Positions 1-9,227 are shown, numbered from the stretch's first letter. The stretch: DNA of 64,000 nucleotides from Streptomyces sp. TLI_105 (GCF_900105415.1 NZ_FNSM01000001.1:8006001-8070000), one strand, 5' to 3'. A program made the numbers and translations. Notes: generated by a model from the sequence alone, not told the origin.

Positions 1-2871
1 CGCCTGCACGCGGTAGGAGTGACCGGGGAGGAAGCGGATCGATCCGGGCCAGGTGCGGAACTGCGGTCCGGCGCCGTTGTTGATGGTTTCGAGCGAGTAC
101 GTGCCGCTGATGGTGTCGCGGGTGTAGCCGTCGTGGGCCTCGGAGAGGATCTCGCTCGGCTCGCCGGGCTTGCCGATCAGGAAGGGGCCGAACCCTCCGC
201 CGGTGTTGTGCTCGAAGTCCTCGGTGTAGGTGTGCCCGTCCGCCCGGTGGGTGGCGCCGGGGTCGGCCATGGCGCGTACGTCGGACCAGAGCACGGTGTC
301 ACCGCTGTCGGAGCCGGCGTCGGCCATCAGGTGCAGGGTGGCCGTGGTCGCTCCGGCGGGCTGGGTGAACAGCACCTCCAGGCGCTGGAACCGTTGGCCG
401 CTGAACCGGTTGTTCGCGTCGGTCTGGACCGGGGTCGGCCTGTCGATCCAGTTCTCGACCGGGTCGGCGCCGTTTCCGTCGACCCGGAGCGTCGCCTTGC
501 GGGAGCCGGTCACCGAGACGTACGCGGAGGCGGAGTACGTTTGACCCGGTGTCAGGCCGGTCAGCTTCTGGGTGACCTCGCCGTCGTGCGAGCCGGTGAT
601 CCGCAGGTTCTGGAAGCCGTTGGAGTCGGTCACGACGGACACGCCGGACGTGTCCCCGGACGTGGAGGCGGACGTCCAGCCGCTGAGGTCGCGGGTGAAG
701 AACTCCCCGTTCTTGACGATCGTGCCGGTGCCGAAGCCCACCGAGGTGGCGGTGTCGGCGCGCCGCACCGGGGCGCCGGTGTTGCTGCCGTCGGCGTACG
801 TGCCGGCCGTCGGTACGGAGACCGGGGTGCCGGGGTAGATCACGTACGGCGTGTTCGGGTCCAGGTCGAGGGTGACCCGGCCGCCGCTGACCGTGATCTG
901 CGCACCCGCGTCCTTGCCGGTGTCGGAGAGCTTGTACAGGGTGACCGAGCTCTGACCGGACCAGGCCTTGGGCAGCGTCCAGGTCCGTGACTCGGCCGTG
1001 TCGTTCCAGGCGTAGATCTTCTGCTGGCCCTGCGGGGACCAGGGGAGGAAGAACTTGTCGCCGTCGCGCTCCAGGGCTCCGTCGCGCCAGATCTGCGGCG
1101 AGGCGCCGTTCATCCGGGTGGAGACACCGCCGGTGAACGTGATGGCGCCGTCCTTCCAGTCGGTGATCCGGAAGTGCTGCAGGTACTTGGTCGGCAGGTT
1201 GTTGGTGAAGACCTGGGCGATCTCCTTGTTCACCGAGTGCTGGCTGTGCCAGCCCATGAACGAGGCCTTGTTCTGCACGCCGGCCAGCATCGGCTCGCTG
1301 TTGTTGATCCAGGCGTCCATGTCGTGGTTGTAGACGAAGCGCAGGATCCGGCTGTTGATGCCCACGTCGTCGTACTCGGCCGAGTCGTGGTACCAGGACA
1401 CGTACGGGAACATGTACGTCGGGAACTCGGTGTAGATCGGCAGTCCGTGCCGCGCGACGACGTTCGCCTCCTTCCAGGCGTTCCAGTTGACGCTGTCCTG
1501 CTGGAAGAACGCGTCGCTGTAGACGAAGCCCAGGTTGGGGACCTCGTGCACCAGGGCGGCGATCCGCTCGGCGTAGTCGCCGCTCGCGAGGTCCTTCCCG
1601 GTGTCGAGGCCGAAGGCGGTGTCTCCCCAGATGTACGGGGGCGCGGGGTTGGTCGGGTCGTACGTCTTGTCCCAGCGGAAGGCCTTGCTGCGCGGCGCCT
1701 GGCCGACATCGCTGATGTGGACGCCGACGATGGCGTTGTAGGCCGCGGCGCCGTCGACGACGGTGTTGATGTCGGCGAGACCGCCGGCGGCGGTGTTGTA
1801 GTGACCTGCGTAGTCGGGGTGGCCGGCGTCGTGGCCCTCGTCCTGATAGCCCTTCAGCTCGATGGACTGGCCGAGACCGTCGGTGTGGAGCGCCATCTTC
1901 TTGATGTCGTCGAGGGTCTTGACGAAGGGGTTCTGCGCCTGGGAGACGAAGTTCATCGCGATCTGGGAGACCACGTTGTTCTTCGTCTGGGCCGCCTGCT
2001 CCGGCTCGGTCATGATCTGCCGGTAGGCGACGGCCGCGTCCTGCCAGTCGATGCCGGGGGTGCCATTGGCGTCCCCGGTCAGGACGACCTTCGCCTCCGG
2101 CAGGGCGACGACCTTGCCGTCCGGACCACGGTAGGTCCACAGGTCCGAGCCGATGGCCGTCGTGTTGACGCCGGCGGAGCCGGTGGTGCGCACCAACAGG
2201 TTGCCGCCGCGGTTCGGGTCCACCGGGTCGCCGAAGGAGGTCAGAGAATTGCTCGTGATGCCGGCCGCGATCGTCGAGTCCGCGACCAGGGCGATGGCCT
2301 TGTGCAGCGGTGCGGGGTCCGTCGGCAGCGAGGACACGGCGGCGATGGTGTCCATGTCGGGGCCGGGTGCGTAGTAGGTCTTGTACACCGACGCGTCGGC
2401 CACCTGCGCGCCGGGCCGGTCGCCTCGGATCGACAGCAGGTTCAGCCCCGGTATCGCGAGGGTGGAGACCTTCGTCGCGCCGGTCTCGGTGACGCCCGTG
2501 ACCTTCCAGGACAGGACGGATCCCGACACCGACACCCGGACGTTCAGCGTGACGTCGATCGAGGGGAAACCGAGCACGTAGTCGACGTGATCGGGGGTGA
2601 TCGTGGACGTCACGGTGGGTGTGAAGGCGGTGCCGTTGACGCTGACCTGGGGCGTAGCACCGGTGTTGCCGGGCAGGGTGCCCCTGCCCAGCCGGTACTG
2701 GAGCACCTGGGGGAACGCGGTGTCGACCGTGGCCGTCAGCTGTCCGGAACGGATGGCCGCGGTGGCGGCCGTCGCCGTCGGCCCGGCTGCGGCGGGGACG
2801 GTACCGCCGAGGGTGAGCAGAGAGGCACTGAGAAGTACGGCGCACGTGGCCCGGGCGCGTGGGCGATCCAT
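1..2871 (-). CDS. GH101 endo-alpha-N-acetylgalactosaminidase, secreted (3' end outside window)
   Basis: Predicted extracellular enzyme that releases the core-1 Gal-beta-1,3-GalNAc disaccharide from mucin-type O-glycans. 957 codons are visible and the frame stays open to the window edge, so the C-terminus is missing. A signal peptide spans about residues 1-29 (MDRPRARATCAVLL, hydrophobic core, AAA-G cleavage region). A GH101-like catalytic region covers roughly residues 150-640: an aspartate at 453 in the sequence VYSDAFF and a glutamate at 482 in IYTEFPTY have the spacing expected for the family nucleophile and acid/base. After residue 700 come beta-rich, carbohydrate-binding-like modules. 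It is the last gene of a sugar-importer operon, 44 bases after a permease gene. Family assignment is by recognition of the catalytic region; the catalytic residues are inferred. Confidence 0.82.
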   Translation of the reverse strand, partial: MDRPRARATCAVLLSASLLTLGGTVPAAAGPTATAATAAIRSGQLTATVDTAFPQVLQYRLGRGTLPGNTGATPQVSVNGTAFTPTVTSTITPDHVDYVLGFPSIDVTLNVRVSVSGSVLSWKVTGVTETGATKVSTLAIPGLNLLSIRGDRPGAQVADASVYKTYYAPGPDMDTIAAVSSLPTDPAPLHKAIALVADSTIAAGITSNSLTSFGDPVDPNRGGNLLVRTTGSAGVNTTAIGSDLWTYRGPDGKVVALPEAKVVLTGDANGTPGIDWQDAAVAYRQIMTEPEQAAQTKNNVVSQIAMNFVSQAQNPFVKTLDDIKKMALHTDGLGQSIELKGYQDEGHDAGHPDYAGHYNTAAGGLADINTVVDGAAAYNAIVGVHISDVGQAPRSKAFRWDKTYDPTNPAPPYIWGDTAFGLDTGKDLASGDYAERIAALVHEVPNLGFVYSDAFFQQDSVNWNAWKEANVVARHGLPIYTEFPTYMFPYVSWYHDSAEYDDVGINSRILRFVYNHDMDAWINNSEPMLAGVQNKASFMGWHSQHSVNKEIAQVFTNNLPTKYLQHFRITDWKDGAITFTGGVSTRMNGASPQIWRDGALERDGDKFFLPWSPQGQQKIYAWNDTAESRTWTLPKAWSGQSSVTLYKLSDTGKDAGAQITVSGGRVTLDLDPNTPYVIYPGTPVSVPTAGTYADGSNTGAPVRRADTATSVGFGTGTIVKNGEFFTRDLSGWTSASTSGDTSGVSVVTDSNGFQNLRITGSHDGEVTQKLTGLTPGQTYSASAYVSVTGSRKATLRVDGNGADPVENWIDRPTPVQTDANNRFSGQRFQRLEVLFTQPAGATTATLHLMADAGSDSGDTVLWSDVRAMADPGATHRADGHTYTEDFEHNTGGGFGPFLIGKPGEPSEILSEAHDGYTRDTISGTYSLETINNGAGPQFRTWPGSIRFLPGHSYRVQA

Positions 2872-2915
2872 GGCTTGCCCTTCTACGGAATGGGGCTTCG
2901 GGTGGGTGGGGGCTG

Positions 2916-3779
2916 TTACTTGACGGCGCCCGCGGTGAGACCGCTGCGCCAGAAGCGCTGCAACGAGACGAAGGCGATGAGCAGCGGGACCAGGGAGACG
3001 AACGCCCCGGTGATCGGAAGCATCGGCGGCACACCGTTCGCGAACTCCGACCGCCACTGGACCAGGCCGACGGTGACCGGCAGCTTCGAGGCGTCGTTGA
3101 GCATGAGCGCGGGCAGCAGGTAGTTGTTCCAGACGCTCACGAACTGGAACAGGAAGACCGTCACCAGCGCCGGCGTCATCACCGGCAGCGCGATGCGGAA
3201 GAAGGCCCGCTGCTCACCGGCACCGTCCATGCGCGCGGCCTCCAGCAGTTCGTCGGGGACGGACGCCGACGCGTAGATGCGGGAGAGGTAGACCCCGAAG
3301 GGGCTGACGAAGCTGGGGAGCAGGACCGCCCAGTACGTGTCGGTGAGCTGCAGCTTGGCCAGCATGAGGAACAGCGGCAGGGCGAACATCGGTGCCGGGA
3401 TCAGCACGGAGGCCAGGATCACGTTGAAGATCGCTTCGCGACCGCGGAACCGGTACTTGGCCAGGGCGAAGCCGGCCATGACCGAGAGGAGCGTACTGAC
3501 GGCCGCGCCGAGCAGGCTGTAGAGCGCGCTGTTGGCCAGCCAGGAGGAGAAGGCCCCGTCCTGGAAGGAGAAGACGCGGCTGAGGTTGCCGCCCAGGTCG
3601 AAGTGGGAGAACCAGAGCGGGCTGCCCCGGTAGAGGTACCCCTCGCCCTTGGTCGCCGAGACGAACAGCCACCAGAGCGGGACCAGGGTGTAGAGGGTCA
3701 TCAGGCCCAGCAGGGCGTTGACGACCAGGCGGGCGGGGAGGGGGCTGCGGGTGGCCATCGGGCTGCGGCTGGTGGTCAT
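2916..3779 (-). CDS. Carbohydrate ABC transporter permease (MalG/MsmG type)
   Basis: Inner-membrane subunit of a binding-protein-dependent sugar importer, 287 residues. Six hydrophobic segments are evident, starting with LVVNALLGLMTLYTLVPLWW near the N-terminus. The cytoplasmic EAA loop that docks the ATPase reads ELLEAARMDGAG...IALPVMTPAL. The start ATG overlaps the stop of the preceding permease gene by four bases (ATGA), so the two are probably translationally coupled. No ATPase gene lies in this operon; in Streptomyces the shared ATPase MsiK usually serves such systems (family knowledge). The downstream GH101 gene suggests that the imported sugar is an O-glycan fragment such as galacto-N-biose, which is an inference. 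Confidence 0.93.
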   Translation of the reverse strand: MTTSRSPMATRSPLPARLVVNALLGLMTLYTLVPLWWLFVSATKGEGYLYRGSPLWFSHFDLGGNLSRVFSFQDGAFSSWLANSALYSLLGAAVSTLLSVMAGFALAKYRFRGREAIFNVILASVLIPAPMFALPLFLMLAKLQLTDTYWAVLLPSFVSPFGVYLSRIYASASVPDELLEAARMDGAGEQRAFFRIALPVMTPALVTVFLFQFVSVWNNYLLPALMLNDASKLPVTVGLVQWRSEFANGVPPMLPITGAFVSLVPLLIAFVSLQRFWRSGLTAGAVK

Positions 3780-4750
3780 GCGTCGGCCATCCTTCGCTGG
3801 GCGAACTTCAGGACCCCGAAGGAGAGGACCAGCGTCACGAGCGCCAGCAGAACCGATTCGGCGGCAGCCAGGTTCGGGTTCGCCTGCGAGGCGTTGAGGG
3901 TGGTGTTCATGATCGGGCTGAACTTGCTGGAGGCGCCGGGGATCCGGGCGGCGGCGAGCACGGCCGGCTCGGTGTAGAGCTGGGCGGTGCCGATGACGGA
4001 GAACACCGTGGTGAGGACCAGGGCGGGCCGTACCAGGGGGATCTTGACGTACCAGGCCAGGCGCCAGCCGGTGCAGTTGTCGAGCGTGGCGGCCTCGATC
4101 ACCTCACCGGGAACGGCCTGGAGCGCCGAGTAGATGATCAGCATGTTGTAGCCGGTCCACCCCCAGGTGATCATGTTGCCGATCGACACCGGGATCCAGC
4201 CGGCCGACAGGAAGTCGGTGTGGATGCCGAGGGCGGACAGCGGACCGGTGAACGGCGAGATGTCCTTCACGAGGAGGAACGACCACATCACGGCGGCGAT
4301 CGCGCCCGGGAGGGCGTACGGCAGGAAGAACGTCAGCCGGAACGTCTTCTTGAACCGGGCGGAACGCGAGTCGAGCAGCAGCGCGAGCGCGAGGGCCAGC
4401 CCGAGCATCACCGGCACCTGGACGACACCGAGCAGCGCGACCCTGCCGAGCGAAGCGGTGAAGTCGGCGTCGTGGAGGGCGTCGAGGAAGTTGTCGAAGC
4501 CGGCGAACCGTGTGGTCTGCGCGCCGCCGAACAGACCCTCACGGCGCACCGTGAAGAAGCTCTGGTAGATCGCGTATCCGATCGGCGCGAGCATCATGGC
4601 GGCGAACAGGAGGCCGAACGGCGCCAGGAACCCCGCGGCGTTCAGCGCGGTCCGGTGGCGGTGGCGGCGGCCCGGCGCGGCCGACGCGCGCGGCGGCGCC
4701 GGTGTCAGAGGTGGTGCCGGTACGGGAGGTGGTGCGGTCTGGGCGCTCAT
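3776..4750 (-). CDS. Carbohydrate ABC transporter permease (MalF/MsmF type)
   Basis: Partner permease of 324 residues. After a Pro/Ala/Arg-rich cytoplasmic tail of about 35 residues come six membrane segments (the first, LAPFGLLFAAMMLAPIGYAI, is typical of MalF-like proteins). The EAA loop is EVIEAATLDNCTGW...KIPLVRPAL. It follows the binding-protein gene after 111 bases that contain a strong stem-loop, and overlaps the next permease gene by four bases. It should form a heterodimeric channel with that permease. Confidence 0.93.
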   Translation of the reverse strand: MSAQTAPPPVPAPPLTPAPPRASAAPGRRHRHRTALNAAGFLAPFGLLFAAMMLAPIGYAIYQSFFTVRREGLFGGAQTTRFAGFDNFLDALHDADFTASLGRVALLGVVQVPVMLGLALALALLLDSRSARFKKTFRLTFFLPYALPGAIAAVMWSFLLVKDISPFTGPLSALGIHTDFLSAGWIPVSIGNMITWGWTGYNMLIIYSALQAVPGEVIEAATLDNCTGWRLAWYVKIPLVRPALVLTTVFSVIGTAQLYTEPAVLAAARIPGASSKFSPIMNTTLNASQANPNLAAAESVLLALVTLVLSFGVLKFAQRRMADA

Positions 4751-4794
4751 GGTGTTCGTTCCTCGACGCGGTTGCGGTGCGGACGGGGGACCGG

Positions 4795-4829
4795 CTCCGC
4801 GGCGCCGCGCCCCGGGCGGCGCCGCGGAG
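4795..4829 (-). promoter_or_regulatory. Perfect 14-bp stem-loop between binding-protein and permease genes
   Basis: The arms CTCCGCGGCGCCGC (4795-4808) and GCGGCGCCGCGGAG (4816-4829) are exact inverse complements around a 7-base loop. There is no T-run, so it is more likely an mRNA-stabilising or partially terminating hairpin than a full terminator. It would let the binding protein be made in excess of the permeases, as known for malE-malF type operons. Confidence 0.75.
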
Positions 4830-4861
4830 TCTCCCTCGGGCGATCTGCGCTTTTCTGGGCG

Positions 4862-6160
4862 TCAGTTGCCGCTCACGGAGAGGCCCAGGCTCTTGATCTT
4901 GTCGATCGTCTTCTGCTGGACGACGGTGGTGGCCTGGGCGTAGCCGCCCTTGCCGATCGCGTCCGTGTAGTCGGCCTCGATCTGGCCGAACGTCGGCCCG
5001 GCCACCCAGGTGGAAGGGGTGTTCGCCGCGGACTGCTTGAAGACGTCGTAGATCTTCTGCCCACCGAAGTAGGGGTCGCCCTGGGAGAGCAGCGGGTGGT
5101 CGAGACCGGCCTTCGAGGCGGGGTACAGGCCGCCGACGGTGATGCCGGTCCCGATCGCCTCCTTGTCCCCCGAGAGGAACGCGGCGAACTGTTCGGCCTG
5201 CTCGGGCGTCTTGCAGCCGGTCAGTACGGAGGTGGCGGAACCGCCCGAGTTCGCACTGGCCTTGTCGCCCGAGGCCCAGGTCGGCATCGGGGCCACGGCC
5301 CACTTGCCGGCGAGGTCCTTGAGGTCCCCCTTGATGCCCGCGGCGGCCCAGGAGGCGTTCACGAAGGTCATGACCTTGCCGGCCTCCGATGCCTTGTTGA
5401 AGGTCGGGTCCCAGGCGTTGCCGTTGTTCATCACCAGCTTCCGGTCCTTCAGACCCTGCCAGTACGTGGCGACCTGCTGGGTGCCCGGATTGTCGATGGC
5501 GACCTTCCAGGAACCGCCCGACGTGCCGAACCAGGACTTGCCGGTCTGCCAGGTCAGGGCGGACATGTCGTAGGCGTCCTGGGGCGCGGTGCCGAAGGCG
5601 ACGCTCGGGTCGGCCTTGTGGACGGCGGCTGCGTCGGCGGCGTACTCCTCCCAGGTCGTGGGAGGCTTCGCGATGCCGAACTTCTTGAACAGGTCGGTGC
5701 GGTAGTACAGCGCCATCGGCCCGGTGTCCACGGGGATGCCGTACACCTTGCCACCGGCCGAGGAAGCGGCGACGGCCCAGTCCAGGTACGTGCCGGTGTC
5801 CCCGGAGGCGTACGGGGTGATGTCCATCAGCGCGTTCTTGACCAGCATCGACGGGATGTCGCTGTAGGCGACCTGGGCCAGACAAGGGGCCTTGCCGGCG
5901 GTGATCGCGTTGGTCATCTGGTCGTAGCCGCCCTTGGCACCGGACGGGATCTGCTTGAACGTCACCTTGATGTCGGGGTGGGCGGCGTTCCACTGGGCGG
6001 TGATCTTGTCGTAGCCGGGGGCCCAGCCCCAGAACTCCATGGACACCGGCCCCTTGGGGGACGAGTCGCCGGGGGAGTCGGGGCCGGAACAGCCGGTCCC
6101 CATCAGGGCCAGAGAAAGGGCTGCTGCGGCGGCTGCGGATCTGTGCGTGAACGTGCGCAT
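4862..6160 (-). CDS. Extracellular sugar-binding lipoprotein of ABC importer (MalE type)
   Basis: 432-residue solute-binding protein. The N-terminus MRTFTHRSAAAAAALSLALMGTGCSG is a lipoprotein signal with the lipidated cysteine near residue 24, so the mature protein should be anchored outside the membrane. The body has the family-1 binding-protein pattern (PVSMEFWGWAPG, later ADPSVAFGT and WAVAPMPTW). It is the first structural gene of the operon binding protein-permease-permease-GH101. A promoter with a TTGACC -35 box lies about 115 bases upstream. The operon context suggests mucin-derived oligosaccharides as ligand; the sequence does not show which. Confidence 0.92.
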   Translation of the reverse strand: MRTFTHRSAAAAAALSLALMGTGCSGPDSPGDSSPKGPVSMEFWGWAPGYDKITAQWNAAHPDIKVTFKQIPSGAKGGYDQMTNAITAGKAPCLAQVAYSDIPSMLVKNALMDITPYASGDTGTYLDWAVAASSAGGKVYGIPVDTGPMALYYRTDLFKKFGIAKPPTTWEEYAADAAAVHKADPSVAFGTAPQDAYDMSALTWQTGKSWFGTSGGSWKVAIDNPGTQQVATYWQGLKDRKLVMNNGNAWDPTFNKASEAGKVMTFVNASWAAAGIKGDLKDLAGKWAVAPMPTWASGDKASANSGGSATSVLTGCKTPEQAEQFAAFLSGDKEAIGTGITVGGLYPASKAGLDHPLLSQGDPYFGGQKIYDVFKQSAANTPSTWVAGPTFGQIEADYTDAIGKGGYAQATTVVQQKTIDKIKSLGLSVSGN

Positions 6161-6238
6161 GGCTTTCCTCGTGAACGACGTGATGAGAAGAGCGGGAGGG
6201 GTGGACCGGACGGGCTTCCGATTGGCCCATTCAAGTCC

Positions 6239-6319
6239 CGTGGAATCTGCGATCTCGTGGAATCCGTGAAGGATTATTCAGCCCTTTATGGAGGGCTGGT
6301 CAATACCCTTTCCAAGGGT
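6239..6319 (-). promoter_or_regulatory. Promoter and operator-like repeats upstream of the sugar-binding protein gene
   Basis: On the minus strand a -35 box TTGACC (6303-6298) and -10 box TGAATA (6280-6275) are 17 bases apart. The spacer holds an inverted repeat (AGCCCT...AGGGCT, 6280-6297). A second inverted repeat ACCCTT-GGA-AAGGGT (6305-6319) abuts the -35. Downstream, GATTCCACG occurs twice as a direct repeat (6239-6247 and 6256-6264, read on the minus strand). Repressor control here is likely; the adjacent ROK regulator is the obvious candidate. Confidence 0.6.
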
Positions 6320-6541
6320 TTTCCTGTGCCCTTTCCTGTGCCTGATCCAGGGCATGCTGCGCAGGCCGTCGCTCTCGAATTGATTCTTCGTCGAGAGGCG
6401 GCACGGTCGGGTGGACCGGGTAAGGAATTCAGTCGCGAATGGCTAAGGTGACCGACGGCTGGCGTCGAGTGTTCTTTCCCTTGCGTGCGGCGGTACCCGG
6501 TGCGGGAGCCGCACGGGGGAGGCAAGGAGTGGGGCGGCCTC

Positions 6542-7717
6542 TCAGGACAGTCGGGCGCGGACGCTCTCCCTGATCACCAGGCAGGCAGCACCCCGCGCCC
6601 ACAACGTCTCGCTGGCCTCGTCGACCTTGATCACGCAGTCGCGGGCGGCCGTGGAGACGGCATGTCGTTCCAAGGCCGCGGTCATCGCCGGTCCGAAGTG
6701 CTCGTACGCCACGACGCCCTCTCCCGCGATCACGATCAGACCGGGGTTGAGCAGATTGCACAGGCAGGCCAGGCCGCGCCCGAGGGCGTCGCCGGCGACG
6801 GAGAACGCGTGGAGCGCGGCCCGTCGGTCGATCTCCGTGCCCGACCGCGCGAACTCCGCCACCGCGTCGTAGTCGGCATCCGGCCGGCCGCCGGCCTCCT
6901 GGAACAGGCGAAGCACCGCGTCGGAGGATGCCAGGGCCTCCACGCAACCCCGGTTGCCGCAGGCGCAGTCGGGGCCGTTCGGCTCGATCGGCAGATGCCC
7001 GAACTCGACGGCCAGTCCGCCGGCCCCGGAGTGGAGGACTCCATGGAGCATCAGTCCACCGCCGATGCCCCGCCCGACGGAGATCACGGCGAAGGAGTCG
7101 ACCTCCCTCCCCTCTCCGAACCAGCGCTCGGCGATCACCAGGGCGTTGACGTCGTTGTTCACCACCACCGGAAGTCCGGTCGCCTCGCTCAGCGGAGCCG
7201 CGACGGCGACGTCCGTCCAGCCCAGGCGAACCGCCGAACGGCACACGCCGGCGGCCGCGTCGACGTGGCCGCCCACGCCGACCCCGATGCCCAGGACCTT
7301 CGCGTCACCGGTCCGCGCCTCGGCGATGAGCCGGGCCGTCAGGTCCGCGGCCACCGAGAGCACATGGGCCGGCTCCAGGGACGTGAGTGAACGCTCCATG
7401 CGGAGCAGCGGGCGGGCGCCGAGGTCGGTGAGCACGGCCGCGACGTGGGTGCGCGCGATCTGGATCCCGACGACCAGGTGCTGTTCGGTGTTGACCCGAA
7501 GCAGGCGCTGGGGGCGACCGAGCCCGGTCGCGCTCTGCTGTCCGGTCTCGCTCAGATAGCCGCCCTCGATCAGCGGCGTGAGCAGCCGGGTCACGGTGGA
7601 CGGGGACAGTCCGAGCCGTTGTGCGATCACCGTGCGTGAGACCGGGCCCGAGGTGAGTACCTGGGCGAAGATCTCGGCTCCTGTCTGATCCGGGACCAGA
7701 GCCGTCGGCGTGGTCAC
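6542..7717 (-). CDS. ROK-family transcriptional regulator
   Basis: Predicted sugar-responsive repressor of 391 residues. A winged helix-turn-helix covers about residues 20-70 (SRTVIAQRLGLSPSTVTRLL). The ROK fold follows, with a sugar-phosphate-kinase-like core (VNNDVNALVIAERWFGEG) and the intact zinc motif CACGNRGCVE. I chose the GTG at 7717 because GGGAGG lies 8 bases upstream and the helix-turn-helix then starts at the usual place; the frame runs open further upstream without protein-like sequence. It lies immediately upstream of the sugar-import/GH101 operon on the same strand and probably controls it. Confidence 0.9.
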   Translation of the reverse strand: MTTPTALVPDQTGAEIFAQVLTSGPVSRTVIAQRLGLSPSTVTRLLTPLIEGGYLSETGQQSATGLGRPQRLLRVNTEQHLVVGIQIARTHVAAVLTDLGARPLLRMERSLTSLEPAHVLSVAADLTARLIAEARTGDAKVLGIGVGVGGHVDAAAGVCRSAVRLGWTDVAVAAPLSEATGLPVVVNNDVNALVIAERWFGEGREVDSFAVISVGRGIGGGLMLHGVLHSGAGGLAVEFGHLPIEPNGPDCACGNRGCVEALASSDAVLRLFQEAGGRPDADYDAVAEFARSGTEIDRRAALHAFSVAGDALGRGLACLCNLLNPGLIVIAGEGVVAYEHFGPAMTAALERHAVSTAARDCVIKVDEASETLWARGAACLVIRESVRARLS

Positions 7718-7779
7718 GTCACATCCCTCCCTGGCATCCCCATGACATCTCAGTGTTGCCGCGAGTCTGGCGTAGATAC

Positions 7780-7796
7780 TTTCTTGCGTCAAGAAA
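7780..7796. promoter_or_regulatory. Perfect palindrome upstream of ROK regulator, probable autoregulatory operator
   Basis: TTTCTTG-CGT-CAAGAAA, exact 7-base arms around 3 bases, 63 bases upstream of the regulator start codon. It is strikingly AT-rich for this DNA, as many ROK operators are. The same palindrome does not appear at the sugar-binding protein promoter. Confidence 0.5.
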
Positions 7797-8444
7797 AGAA
7801 GTGAAGGGAATCGCGGGCCCCACCGGTGCGGCGTCCCTGGTGGCGTCTCGGCGCGGGAGGGCCGCGGGGACGGACGGCAGCGCCCGAGCGGTGCGGTAGG
7901 ACGGGGCACGGTCATCAGGGCGGCGTGACAAGTCCCCGCCGACGAGACCGAAGGGCACGCACGCCGGGACCCGGCCACGCACCCCGGGGACACCCCCAGT
8001 TCGTCGAGTCCGGCTTCATCGAGTCGGGAAGCTTCGCCTCGAACAGCTCGTCGAGCCTCATCGTCGGCAGGACGTGGTCCTGGTCGGCGGCACCGGCCGG
8101 GCAGCGCGGCGACAGCGGCCGGTGTCACGACCGTCGCCGCAAGGCGCCTGTGGCTGCTTGCTCTTGGGCGGTTCCCGTGGCCCCTCGGCCCTCTCCAGTG
8201 CCTCGGAAGGGACTCGTCCGTCGCCCCTGGGAGGCGGGAGGGCCGCCGGCAGTGCCGGGCCGCGGCCAGGGGGCTGCGGACATCACCCGCCGAAGAAGAC
8301 GCCGACGCCGCCCGAACCCGGCTTGGCGAGAACCTGACAGGTTTCCGCGCGTCACCGGAAGGGCGAGACGGGCTGGAAGTCGGTTGGACAGCCCTGCCGG
8401 CCGTCCACAGCGCTCGCGCCACAGCGTGTGCCCGACGCGGTCGC
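7797..8444. other. Non-coding stretch between GntR and ROK regulator genes
   Basis: No convincing gene. Long open frames here lack ribosome-binding sites and have arginine/proline-rich shadow composition. It contains the exact 13-base palindrome AACCTG-A-CAGGTT (8331-8343) and a segment (about 8276-8340) that resembles 35648-35712 at nucleotide level. Confidence 0.55.
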
Positions 8445-9146
8445 TCAGTCGTCGATGGATCCCAGCGAGTCGTCGTCCAGGCCGGCTGCCAGCCACTGCT
8501 CGACGGCGCTGATGTGGGTGGTCGCGGTGGAGACGGCGAGCAGCGTGTCCCGTGCCTCCAGTGCGCGGAGGATCTCCTCGTGGTCCCTGTGGGCGTTCTC
8601 CAGGGCGTGGCTGGTCCGGCTGCCGCGCATGATGCGCACGCGCTGGGTACGGGTGGAGAGCACGGACAGCAGCATGGACAGCACCGGGTTGCCGACGGCT
8701 TCGACGATCCTGAGGTGGAAGGCGATGTCGTGGGCGACGAACTCCTCGACGGTGGCCGCGGAGCGGCACTGGTCGAGGAGGTGCCGCAGTTCCGTCAGAT
8801 CGTCCGGTTGCAGCAGGGCGGCGGCGAGTCCGGTGGCCTGCGGTTCGAGAAGCCTGCGGACCTGGAGCAGCTGCAGGGCGGTCTGCCCCTGGGAGACGTC
8901 GGCCGCGAAGGAGAGGCTCTCCAGGAGCAGGTGCGGCTCCAGGCTGGAGACGTACGTGCCGTCGCCCTGCCGGGTGATCAGGATCCGCATGGCGGTCAGA
9001 GCCCGGACGGCCTCGCGCAGCGAGCTGCGGGACAGGCCGAGCTGTTCGGCGAGGACCTCTTCCTTCGGAAGGCGGGAGCCGGGTGCGAGTTCTCCGGTGA
9101 CGATCATCGCCTTGATCTTGTCGATGGCCTCGTCGGTCAGTGCCAC
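8445..9146 (-). CDS. GntR/FadR-subfamily (FCD domain) transcriptional regulator
   Basis: 233-residue regulator. The N-terminal winged helix has the GntR signature SRLPKEEVLAEQLGLSRSSL followed by REAVRAL (residues about 22-48); the C-terminal FCD ligand domain contains the helical pattern with AHDIAFHLRIVEAVGNP and AHRDHEEILRALEARD. It is the last gene of the RbsABC-type importer operon, 81 bases after the permease. FadR-type regulators bind palindromes with outer ATAC/GTAT blocks; such sites occur at both divergent promoters near 13.2-13.3 kb and in front of the GH95 gene, so it likely controls the first fucose cluster. Ligand is inferred to be L-fucose or a pathway acid. Confidence 0.9.
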   Translation of the reverse strand: MALTDEAIDKIKAMIVTGELAPGSRLPKEEVLAEQLGLSRSSLREAVRALTAMRILITRQGDGTYVSSLEPHLLLESLSFAADVSQGQTALQLLQVRRLLEPQATGLAAALLQPDDLTELRHLLDQCRSAATVEEFVAHDIAFHLRIVEAVGNPVLSMLLSVLSTRTQRVRIMRGSRTSHALENAHRDHEEILRALEARDTLLAVSTATTHISAVEQWLAAGLDDDSLGSIDD

Positions 9147-9227
9147 GAGCGTGTCTCCAAGCCGGGTGTGTACGGGGTGGCGGCTCCGCCCGCTGCTGGG
9201 CCGGGCGGAGCCGTTCGTGGGGTGAGG

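Noticed and set aside
299..3034. Long minus-strand frame opposite/overlapping the GH101 gene
   Set aside because: Arg/His/Pro-rich shadow of the GC-rich gene in the neighbouring frame; the GH101 frame has signal peptide and catalytic motifs.
8331..8343. Exact palindrome AACCTG-A-CAGGTT as a regulator site
   Set aside because: Real palindrome, but it lies downstream of the GntR gene with no promoter or start codon nearby, so no function is claimed.
7826..8512. Plus-strand 228-residue frame between the two regulators
   Set aside because: Arg/Pro/Gly-rich, no ribosome-binding site, overlaps the GntR gene; treated as non-coding.
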